The notes beneath the pieces are model-generated. The model made no database searches. It was not told the DNA's origin and saw only the letters and a program-made list of their open reading frames with translations. Positions 36,301 to 46,450 of a stretch of 56,638 nucleotides of DNA are shown here, in pieces. Every line of letters starts with the position of its first letter. Position 1 is the first letter of the stretch. The stretch covers positions 1 through 56,638 of the forward strand of contig JAKOGH010000448.1 of the NCBI GenBank assembly GCA_024811115.1. The letters run 5' to 3'. Made by a program: the position numbers and the translations under genes. The DNA comes from Terana coerulea. Its lineage: Eukaryota; Basidiomycota; Agaricomycetes; Polyporales; Phanerochaetaceae.

Positions 36301-39300
36301 ATCTTCTCCCGCTGGGCGGGCAAGCAAGCAGGCTGGTAGAACTGTAGCCTGAAGGGGCATCGCGGCCACGAGGAGCAAGGTCATGCCTCACGGAGGTGAG
36401 CCAAGTTTTAGGAATTGATATACCTTCCGGGAACCGAAGCGCAGCAGAGGTCTCGGTGAAGTTTCGATTTGCGCTCGCAGTCGGACTTTCTCCGAGGTCT
36501 GGCCACAACTCACCTCCTGGTGCGCCCTGTTGTGCCTCTGGAGCACGATGTACCTCGGAGCGCGACAAAGGCAACATGTGTACCAGGCGTGCACTGAGCG
36601 CAAATTATGGCGAGTGCTCGTGCTCTTGTTGCATGTATTGTTCTTATCTGATCTCTACCGCCCATTGAACCTCGGGAACTTCTCGTATTATCACAGAGGC
36701 CTCGACGGCGAACTTGATATATTATGAGAGACTTGGGGAATGAAGTACAGGTCCGTGGTTTATCTTGACATCTAAGCTGACAACAACTTGTGTCTAGCTC
36801 TTAAAATGTAGCTTCGTCGGTCTCAGCATGGTTTTCTGGTTGAGTGAGTAGTCGTTGAAACTGTGTTTTATCTGATACCCGTGCGGGACCTCGACTCTGC
36901 GTAGCCGCTCGCCTGTAGTTTCTAGTGCCAACCTTGTCATTCTTCTCATCCTCGTGACACAGCGTGCCCTCCGCATATGTACTCAGAGGCGTTCGATGGA
37001 GCCAGATACCAGTCTTCAGCCAGACCTGTTCTCACAACGTTGTCGACAGCGCGCTGCAGAACCACTCGACAACACGATCGTAGCGGCATGCGCTGAATCT
37101 TTGGTGCGCATCTAACTCGTATCACACTCTAACATGCTCATCTGACACTGCCTTGTTTTACCTCGTAGAGGCTGGATGTACAAGGCCTGAAATTAAACTT
37201 TCATTGCTTGCGCCCTCTCAGTCTCGATCCTGGCCTCCCCTCATACCCGACTAATGACTCGCTCTCATGCGGGAACATACGCGAGCCATAACGTTGTCGT
37301 TACTCATCTCCCCTATCATAGATCCCGTTTGTACTGGACCTTACGTAGCTCGTTGCTCAATGCGCGGGATCGACATCGGGAGTGGGAACAAAACGACGGT
37401 CTTGGATCACAGCATGATCGTCTACCGCTAACGCACAAAGCGAAGTATGGGAACTTTGGAGACACGTGCTGTGGCCTTGGCTGGCGGAAACGTAAGTGCA
37501 CGAATGCTCTAGCTCAGGTCGTTTGCTCGCGCTTGACACATCCATCTTTCAGGCCCTTAATACTTTACTCCGTCTGACCGCTACCGCACACTCTTGGCGA
37601 ACTATAAACTGGCGCGGCTGGCTAGCTTCCGCTTTGAATCACCTCTGCGTAGTGGCAGAGGTGTGTCTGACTTTATTTCGCTTATAAGTCACGCTGCTTG
37701 GATCGTCTAGTGACGACTGAAGAACCCTGCTTGGAGTCGAAGTACCAATGGCGCTCGATCATAGTTGAAGACTTTGCGTCATGGCCTAGACCTTGCACCG
37801 GGGGCGTCTCTATTCAGAAGCTTGCGCTTAGCGCGAACGTGAGACATGCGCCTCCTTGTCCTTGTCGACGGGCACAGGACTTTATTCGCTTGTGGCGAAC
37901 ATACCGCAACTCATGCGAAGCTTATAGTTGCTACAAGTAGGTACGGAGAAGTTGGCCTAGGCATGTCTTCTCCTAATGCCGCCCAAGCCACATCTGACTG
38001 AATTACTTCTGCTTTTGCCCCTTTTGATTCTTACAGCCGGCTACGATCAGTCGTCTATGCCCCTCGTAGCCATCGCAAGACCCCGGGAAGCCTGTGCTCA
38101 ATCACGTCGGCTTCCCATGCCACGCAGCTCGACCTTCGTCGGCGAGACGCAGCGCTGTAATATGTGCTCATGTGAGTGATTTATGCCTGTTCGTCTGCTG
38201 CGCATAAGCGCTGATATCTATCGATAACGTGGCAGAAAACACGCATTGGGGTCATAAGATGGAGCGGCATGCCAGTGAGTGCTCTGGACTTGCCATGCCA
38301 CTGCTGCTCGACCTCTATCAGATTCCCTTGTTGAAGTTAGCTGGCAATGGTAAATAGCGCCGCAATAGCCGCGCCCGGACGCCGGATGTTCGCTCCGCGT
38401 GATGCGAAGGCAAGTTTATTGAGCTCTGTCCGCTCCTGCTCGTGCTCAACTAAGGGCGACCGGACATCATACCAGGTCGTGATGGGACCGGTGGGAACTG
38501 TAGGGCAAATCGCCGCTCTTCATTCTTGCTGCCGCGGCGGACGGTGCTCTAAAGCCTCTCAGTCTCCTCCATCGAAGCTGCAACGCGGCAACGTACCGGT
38601 TACCACTGGGACACAATGCCGAAGATCATACGGATGTCCGGTCCTATTCAGCTGGCTGCCCCTCGACTGGCTCGGATGCCGGATGCTGGATGTCGGATGT
38701 CGGGCGCGGTGCGCATCGCTTCCGGGACCCATATAACTACACTCATGAGTCCCTGCAGGGTCGCAATGAGCGTCCTCACGAATCCCTCGATGTTGCCTGA
38801 AGACAACGGGCATGCGCTCCGGATATCCGTCACTTTCAGCCTTGGCGACCTACTCTCGCACTCTATTTCCACGGCTTTACTCACAATTGGCCCTCTGCCG
38901 TGCGTTCTTCATCCGTGGCTTTCATTCTTTACCTGATCCGAATTAATGGGTTGTCGCTCGCTCTCGGGACGACTGGCCGCCATCCTGTATGATCAAACGC
39001 GGCACGTACGCGTTTGGCTTCCCGGACCTGCCTGCCGGTGCTCCCAAGGGAACAGCTCACAGGCCGTTTACTGAAGTCACGTATTGAATGCATGCGCCTT
39101 CTCTACTCGCACCGCGGACGTGAGAACGCTCTTGCCTGAGAACAAGATCAGCGCCGCGGCTTAGTGGCCGTATTGCAAATCCTCTGCCAAAACGTACTGT
39201 CGACTTCTCGGTGCTGTCGGTCCAAGCTTTGCGGGTCGTTCGAGCCGAGACGTTGTGGAAGGAAGGTTCTTGAAGACAAATCTTGCCGACTGCTCACTAC

Positions 39301-39748
39301 ACCGAACTACGATACTAATAGCAGCGAAATGACAATTGGTTATAACCGGAGCCTTAATGCGAGCCTCTGAACTTGTTTGACACCTGCTTTCGAGGTGAGT
39401 TTCCATATGAGCACGCGCGGTGTATGCCGGGTGAATTTCCTAATATGGTGGATCCCGGCTTTGTGGCGTCGTTTGAGAAGGTGTACGTTGCGACTTGCTG
39501 CCGATGGATGCACAGGCAAGGACAAGTGTATCACGAGCGATACATCATATTTTCAGTATTTGTACATCACATGACCTTCGCGATGCTGTTCAGAATTCTT
39601 GTTAATATCCACTGCCTATACTAAGTAGTCCTCATTTACAGCACTCAATGCTCAATTATCAACTTCAGGGTGCTGCTCAAGCGGGAGCGCATATATAGGC
39701 ATCTGAGGTGGCCCGGAATAATTCTTTGCACGACCATCGGCTCACAAG
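33365..39748. other. Gene desert, decayed DNA
   Basis: More than 6 kb in which every open frame is short and none shows a recognisable family, an intron pattern that extends it, or a signal peptide supported by context. A few frames are faintly protein-like (33786-33930 with ASATFDYTLQVLHAFF; 36150-36230 with SKLTHLRLCPDVQVL, leucine-rich), which suggests fragments of former genes. Near 38680 short ATGCCGGATGCTGGATGTCG-type direct repeats occur. No CRISPR, rRNA or convincing tRNA. Confidence 0.4.
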
Positions 39749-39750
39749 TA

Positions 39751-40504
39751 CACGCCCACACAAGTTCCGACTGGAAAACAGCTGGAGAAATTGACGGCCG
39801 GAGTCCAGATGGTGCGTCTGGCCGGAATTTAGCTGGCTGCCCGAGAGCTGAGTGCCACCGTGCAGGCGCGCAGGATTACGGGTGGGCGTCCAGCTGGAAA
39901 CCGGCGGTTCGACGCTCAGCCAATGGGGAGCAAGTCGCAATGTCACGGGCAGTTACTTACACTCGGTCGCCCATTCCACGGCTCATTCACGCGCGTTTTG
40001 CGGTAGTAACGAATGCATAGTGTGCATACAGAATTATAAATACATATACATTGGGTCTATTCATGTTCAGCAGGTACCATCCTGGTGGATAGTGCTTCCA
40101 TCGTCTCAAGAGCCTCCTGCGCCTTCTTGCTGGGCACTGGATCATCAGTATCATCTGCCCCGTTGTCATCATCTTCCCCCAGAGAATTGATGGCGTCAGA
40201 AAGTACAGCAGACGTGGGTGCCGAGGCGTAGTTGAGCAAGCGAGGCCGAACCTGCTTGCAGCGCACGTCACTAGTTACAACGTGATGTTCGTGACCTAGC
40301 CGTGACCGGAGCCTGCAAGGCGGCACATGTGACTGTTCGGAAGGTACCAAAGGGTGGCCCTGCAGCGTTTCGGCCGACAGTACAGGGGGTTTCAGACGGC
40401 TGCCAAAAGGAAGGAAACCAAGGGACCATCCAGCTGGAATCCATCTGGGCGCTCGACTGGGAGGACCTTGGCGCCGGTTTCCAGTCGGAACTTGTGTGGG
40501 CGTG
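39751..40504. mobile_element. TIR element flanked by TA (MITE-like)
   Basis: A perfect 27-bp terminal inverted repeat (39751-39777, starting CACGCCCACACAAGTTCC, and 40478-40504 in reverse) encloses 754 bp. Both ends are followed outward by TA (39749-39750 and 40505-40506), compatible with a TA target duplication as in Tc1/mariner or related groups, although the TA could be part of the TIR. Just inside, CCAGCTGGA-type palindromes recur (near 39889 and 40427). No transposase is encoded, so mobilisation would need an enzyme in trans. The perfect TIR suggests a fairly recent copy. Confidence 0.75.
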
Positions 40505-40685
40505 TAGAAGGATGGCTTCGCCAATAAGTTCGAGCTGCATGTCCATTCACGTAATAATTCAAACATGGTGGTATCTGCAATCTCATTCACAGCCCCTGGC
40601 TGCGAATAATATGCTTCTATAGATATCTACCGTTTGCTTCCGTATAAGCCAGAACAGTAGAATAGGCTCGATTCACATAGGGTAA

Positions 40686-40693
40686 CCTCTGGG
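40686..40693. repeat. 8-bp target duplication, left copy
   Basis: CCTCTGGG directly before the element start TAGTGTTGCC; the identical octamer follows the other end at 41364-41371. Confidence 0.85.
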
Positions 40694-41363
40694 TAGTGTT
40701 GCCGTGACTTGAATTGAATTGACTGTGACTTGACTTTTGATGACTGATCCTTTTGGGACAGTCAAGTCAAGTCAAGTCGTTCCCGATCAACTTGACTGCA
40801 ACTTCAGTCGACTTCAGTCAGTCCCCGACAGACTTCAGAGTGAGTTCCACAGCCTTTGAGCCACATACCTGTATTTTTGGGGTGGGTGAATGCTCTATGG
40901 ATTACTCATGGCGTATCCTAGTATCTCTACCTACATAGTATGGCTGCAGGGACGTGAAATTCGACTGCAAACGTCGGAGATGGCACCGGCTTCTCCATCA
41001 ACGTAGGGCGCTAATAATGCTGATCCGCGCACCAGCTCCTGATGGGCGCCTAATGCTGACGTTCGCAGTCTCACTTGTTGCACGCTCTCGCGGCAGCAAA
41101 AGGGTATATAATAACTGACAGATGCATGAAAATGATGTTAAATGGGCTCAGCGAGTATTTTATCTCGTTTGAGGGCCATAAAGCACGATTTGCGCCAAGG
41201 GTGACCAGTACCTTCCAATTCGGGATGCAGTCGTGACTGCAGTCACAAGTTAAGTCGAAGCCGAGTCAAGCTGACGCACCAGCCAATGAATTGACGTGAC
41301 TTGACTGCGGTGTGACTTGACTTTGATGACTTGCGACTTTCCAGTCAGGTCACGGCAACACTA
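40694..41363. mobile_element. hAT-type non-autonomous element with intact TSD
   Basis: The 670-bp unit starts TAGTGTTGCCGTGAC (40694-40708) and ends with its exact inverse (41349-41363). It is bracketed by the 8-bp direct repeat CCTCTGGG. Eight-bp target duplications with short TIRs beginning (C/T)AGTGTTGCC are characteristic of the hAT superfamily. Both subterminal parts are packed with TTGACT/AGTCAA hexamers, for example a triple AGTCA repeat at 40762-40778, the usual arrangement for hAT transposase binding. The internal part is AT-richer and encodes nothing recognisable. It lies 166 bp before the start of F-box gene B. Confidence 0.85.
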
Positions 41364-41403
41364 CCTCTGGGTGAAATCATCGGTTCTTCTATATTTGGCA
41401 ATA

Positions 41404-41450
41404 GGGTGGGCGCCGCCGGGCGCGCTGATATCGTGGCGTCGCCAAATGAA
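41404..41450 (+). promoter_or_regulatory. GC-rich block shared by promoters of B and A
   Basis: A stretch around GATATCGTGGCGTCGCCA upstream of gene B has a close counterpart, in inverted position, at 24097-24140 upstream of gene A (GGCGACGCCACGATATC). Both lie 75-130 bp before the ATG of a cysteine-rich F-box gene. Conservation in otherwise diverged upstream DNA suggests a control site, or simply the extent of the duplication. Confidence 0.45.
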
Positions 41451-41536
41451 GAATGAGCGCCAAATACCCAATACAACTTGACCTCTAACGTCGACCACCC
41501 ATTGACTCTACTCCCTGGTTGTTGAACCTTTGCACT

Positions 41537-44077
41537 ATGCCTCGCAAAGTTAAGAAATGTGGGATGAAGCACTCGCTCCCAACAACCGAAGGTACGCCAA
41601 GTTCAGCCGCAAGTACCTCCGCAGTACGCCGCACTCGAGGTAGGCGTGGTCGTCTGGAGGAGCTGCCAAACATGCCTCTCGACATTGTATTTGAGGCCAG
41701 CATCATTTCATCAAGTCGTTTACATTACCGTACATCTGACACTTTCTGTATAGATATTTTCACATTTGGAGCCAGTTGACCTGCTGCACTTGGCATGGAC
41801 CAGCAAGCTGCTACGCTCGCTATTGATGAATCGACGAGCTGCGTACGCGTATTGGAAGGCCGCATACAACAATCTTGATGATTTTCCGAGCTGTCCGGAA
41901 GAAATCAACTATCCAGCACTCAGCTCTATGTTGTTTTCTTCTAACTGTCGAGTGAGTGCACTGGCCGTCGTCGTTAGAGTCATGAGCTGGATGCTGAGTA
42001 AGAAGGTGAAGGAGTGTCTCAAAGTCAACAGCCATGCTATTATCTGGGATAGATTCTCTCGCTTCTGCAAGACGTGCAAGGCAACGCTGAGCCATGACTC
42101 AAGGCGTGAGCTTCCAGGAGCGACTTTGGGGAGCATCGGACTCGATACGTTGGTATTCGAGGATTCAGTCACAGACACGACTCTGTTTTCAGTGATAGAC
42201 GTCTTTGATGAGTCAGAACATTGTGAGCACTCTTCATGCAATTTCTTGATCTATTCCGTCTGACGGACTGGAAGTAACATGTCTCGGGACCTATTTCCCG
42301 GTGCCAGTCCTGCAGTCGGACATCGAGAAGCTAAAATCGATCCTAGAACCAATGACTGCTCGGGAACGTACTAGGTACATCGAAGCAAGAGTATTACGCA
42401 AGGAAGGATGGAGAAACGTACGCTATGTGCCTGAGTTTCTCTTCAACGAGTCACGACGCTGACAGCACAGCTGGTAGATGATTCCATCGGTGGTAATGTG
42501 GGCCTTCAATAAGAAAGAATTACGCTCGCAGGAGCTCAGTAACCTTAGACGCACTCGCTATGCAACGTGAGTGCTACGGGCGCTGTAATGCGCAGCATCA
42601 CATTTACATGCTCCACCCTACCTAGCATACTACAAAAATTGGAAGACCTTGGTTGGGGTGCCGAGATTGCTGGGTTGAGTTGGACGCGCAGGAAAGAGTT
42701 CCGCAAGCTTCCAGCATTCCGCCAGGCGAAAGTTCTGACAGGAGCGATGTGAGTATCTAACACGATTTCGCTATTGTCAGATGGACCAACTTTGGAAACA
42801 GCTTGGAAGAACTTAGCACCCTCCATCCTCGATTTTTTGGGACAAGTGAAAGCGGCGCGTCTACATGTCGAATCGCGAGAGACTCAGAGAGAACGCATGA
42901 AGACCCTGCGTGACGCCCTTCTCAATGTACAACCTTACAGCCTTTCCCGCCCGGCCCCTCTCGATGTCTTGTTCCACATGCCGGGTGTGAAGGACGTGGT
43001 GACATCTTCCCCAGCTAGCGAGGTTACTTTGCAAAGCTTTGACTTTATGAAGACCGCAATTACCACCTTCACAGATGACTGGCGACAGAAAGCCCGTCAG
43101 TACCTTGCGGATGTCGTGAGGGAAGCCGTAGGCATCGACGCTGCCTCGATCGGAGCCGACCCGCTCTCCCTCGCTGCCGGAAGCTTCTTTGTCTGTCAAC
43201 AATGTTACACCGTGCAGGTGTATCCGGAAATCCTCTCCCACATGTGTTCAACAAGACGAAGAGATACAATCACGCATCTGTCGTCTGAAGACCAAGACCT
43301 GTACGAGCGGCTAGCTGTATACAACCACATTCCTCACGCCTTCTGGCAGCCACGTCAGTACACAACGCCGCAGAAGATCATGGACGAGATCATCCGACTA
43401 AGTGGATTGGACCCCAAGACAGCAACGGTGGATGACATGGACTCGTGTACAGTTCGATTCGCCTTTGTGGACGTACTCGCGGACTCGAGAAGCTTAGCTG
43501 TGATGAACTGGCGTGCTGCCGTAAGTCAATACAGCCTCTCGAAGATATGATACGTGCGCCTAACCATAGGAACTTCAGTTGTTGTGCGGTCCACAAATGG
43601 GAACATGGTTCTGGTCCCTGGAGACACACGAGATACGGGCAGTCCCAGAGTTCCAAGCATCGATCGCCAGGTCGATGGAACCGGCGGCCGAGAATGACCT
43701 ACGGAACGAATTGGTCAGGGCCGGCCACGACTTCCGTTGGCATTGTGCGCATTGCTTCCAAGGTGATTACGCTGGAAACTGGGATAACCAGAGCAAAACG
43801 GAAGTGCTCCAACACTTGCTCCATAAGTATGTGACGCCCTCCTTCGAGTGGTGTAAGTGTTAAAACTACTGGAGCTAATGTCGTGATTGACAGCCATAAC
43901 ATCGACAACCCGGTCGACGAGGACTTGATTAACACCTTGCCTGCATGGAAAAGCGGCTGTATACTTCGGACGTGGCTCATTTCGGATTCATTGTTGATTG
44001 AAGACTTAACCGACGTCTCCTATGGGTTGCAGGAAGAGCTCGAGAGGGGAACTGCACAGATCTGCAGGCTCGAGTAG
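41537..44077 (+). pseudogene. F-box protein with Cys-rich centre, copy B, probably disrupted
   Basis: Same family as A and C. Early exons: 41537-41695, 41754-41951, 42012-42222, 42275-42417, 42478-42566 and 42626-42748. F-box EIFSHLEPVDLLHLAWTSKLLRSLL, paired cysteines NCR...ECL / FCKTC, second group VCQQCYTVQVY...SHMC and C-terminal WHCAHCFQGDY are all present. Two defects set it apart. The first donor is GAG|GCCAGC, where A and C have GAG|GTCAG, and near 42740 it reads ACAGGAGCGAT where A has ACAGAGCGAT and C has ACAGAACGAT, a one-base insertion that shifts the frame before the long exon at 42774-43520. It is either a decaying copy or carries an over-called G. It is convergent with F. Confidence 0.65.
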
Positions 44078-44372
44078 GCTTCAACTCAGCTGCCAATAGA
44101 TATGCTATTCCTTGCAACTTGGGAGCTTATCCCATTTCCTCAGTGTGCTCACCGGTGCCTCGTCGCATGGCAAACACTGTTCACGTTGACTCACGTTCGA
44201 GTATGGCTGTATTTGCGATCCCCAGGCTATACACAGCTATATTATCGCTCATAATGCATCCCTGCGAGTTTCTACGAGTCTGCGCGCAGTACACAGGACC
44301 ACAGTACTAGCGTAATCAGCCACACGTCTACTGTACGCTTTGACGCGGAATACGTACACGATACTCAGTCGA

Positions 44373-46154
44373 CTAAGCTCCGGACGTACGTGCAAGAACC
44401 AACCGATAGAAAGGGACAGGGCCCTCGGACGCATTGCACCAGATCCATCGCTGAGTGTGAGTGAGAGGCGCAAGACCAGGTCGCTTCATAATCACGAAGC
44501 CTTTCTTGTAGCTTTCTCTCGGCATCTCGTTGAGCTCATCCTCGAGCTTCTCCGCCGACAAACCTTCTTCATCGGTCGGGTAAATAGCATTCTCCTCGTG
44601 GTTCCAGTCCGTTGAGGCACACGGGAATACTTCACGGACGAAGGTCTTGGTAGCCAGATATTTCGGATCGCCGTGGTAGCACGGTACACTTCTCAACCCA
44701 AGTGTCTTGAGCGAAGTGTTGATGTGTCTTGAACCTTCTCTAATACCTCGTGGGGATAAAGATGGAATGAAATGAACCACGAGCTCTTCAAGATGGGGAC
44801 AGCTCTCCGCGAATGGCAGAAGGTCGAAGACAGTGATAGCTGGGTTTAACCCGGTCCGGAAGGCGTTCAATAATACGTGAAGTGCCCGTAAGTTGGGCCA
44901 AGCGGAGACGATCCTGCAGATGCTCTCCGGTGTGAGAGCTACAGGTACATCATAAAGGGAGAGATATCTGAGCTCCTTCAGGGCGAAGAGCGTAGAGAGA
45001 AAATTTTCCTCCAGAAGATAGCCATCTTCGAGATTGGTTCTATACCCTTGAAGCTTTATCACTATTTCGAGGGACCACAGCCCGCACAGCCTTCCTACGG
45101 ACAAAAACATGTCTTTGATGGTAAGGGCCGTTGGTTGAGGCAGAGGATCCGTCCAAATGCGCTCTGCCATCTCCTCTTGGAAGAATTGAAGGGTAACCTT
45201 GAGCTTCGTGAGCGGAATGTGGGAGATGCGGTTAAGGAAGCCATGCAAAGGCGATAGGTCTGCGCCGGAGGTAGTAACATCCAACTCTCGAAGATCCTGG
45301 AAACCACGTCCACCAGCGACCGCGGAGAGAATGCTCCGGTAATCGAGGTTGTTCATGTGAAAGGCGAGGCTTCTGAAGCCATGTAATGTTGCCAGATGGC
45401 ACAAGGTATCCGGCGACAGCATGCGTACATCGAGGGTGCGGAGGGACGGCAGTGAGCGAACTGTATGAGCGATTGCCTCGTACACGTCAGGAGTAGGCCT
45501 CTTGAACGGGTACTGATCCTCGCTCATCCTTAGCTCGTGCAGTCCAGAGCACGTCATCCTGATATTTTCGAGGAAGTTCAGCGTATCGGTTTCTTCCTGG
45601 TATGACCAAGCCACAGATCTGAGGTTGGTGTGGAGAAACATGGGTAGGTAGTTGACATACAGGCCAATATTGCAAGCAACCTTACGAAGGCTCGGCAGCG
45701 GGTTTCCCCCTGGATACTCGTCGCGCAATTTCCAGTAGCAGTCGTCGTCTACCCACAACGGGATGCCGAGCAGCTTCGTGCAGTCGCCTGTGAGGGATAG
45801 CTCGCGAACGCGCTTAGCGTGGTGAATGAAACGGTCCCATTCATGTGACTCTATATGTTCTCCAGGACGTTTCCCAGGAAAACTCTACGGTGTGCCAAGT
45901 GAGAAAAAGAAGTATGAAATGGAATCAGAGCTCACTAGTATCGCGTCTTCCAGTATGCGTCTCCAACCCAATAGTGCTCTGGGCAGACATCGTAACAACG
46001 GCTCCAGTGTCTTCAAACTCCTCCAACGAGCATCCATAGCCGGCTCGTAGAATGCGCGGCACGTTAGACCCATGTATACCAGAGTTAAAGCGTCATCTGT
46101 GTGGTGGTTGGCGACGATCTGAAGCAACTCGTCGATCCGCAAGCACTCGTGCAT
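44373..46154 (-). CDS. F-box/LRR-like protein, copy F (intact)
   Basis: Two exons in gene order, 46154-45936 and 45884-44373, sum to 577 codons (576 residues) without interruption. N-terminal F-box-like region MHECLRIDELLQIVANHHT...LVYMGLTCRAFYEPAMD, then leucine-rich strands through most of the second exon (LRTLDVRML, FRSLAFHM, LRELDVTTS, LKVTLQFF, LWSLEIVIK, LRYLSLYD, LRALHVLL, LEELVVHF), ending in a charged C-terminal part (EKLEDELNEMPRESYKKGF). It is the intact counterpart of E and presumably a substrate receptor of an SCF-type ubiquitin ligase; the substrate is unknown. Head to head with C over a 296-bp spacer, tail to tail with B. Confidence 0.8.
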
Positions 46155-46450
46155 GTTGGGTTGAGGAGACTACGGCTGATGCAGTATTTGAGATTACAAG
46201 GAGGGTGTTTGAACCAGCATAGACCTCAAAACCACCCGAGTGAAGTGTAGGGAGGGTCCGTGGTTGTTTGTTGAAACTGGTCTCGGAGGGCCGCGACGAC
46301 GCCGTGGCAAAGTCTGATAGAGTTTGATCCGCATAGTGATCCAACCTCGGCACGTCAGAGCTGCACTCACTACCCCAGTGGCGACTCTGGCGAGTGGCGT
46401 AATAACTCTTCTACTTTGCTTCTACTCTCTGTCCGTTGAACTCCTGCACT
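46155..46450. promoter_or_regulatory. Compact bidirectional promoter, F-box F / C
   Basis: Only 296 bp separate the two divergent start codons. The F-side 220 bp match the E-side upstream DNA at 24685-24904, up to AGAGCTGCACTCA, where the match stops. The C side ends with CTGCACTATG, similar to TTTGCACTATG before B. Such a short shared spacer suggests coupled expression of the two F-box types. Confidence 0.55.

Noticed and set aside
35870..36352. 160-codon frame with a leucine-rich patch
   Set aside because: Only one LRR-like segment, no F-box, no consistent splicing. Possibly a fossil, not a supported gene.
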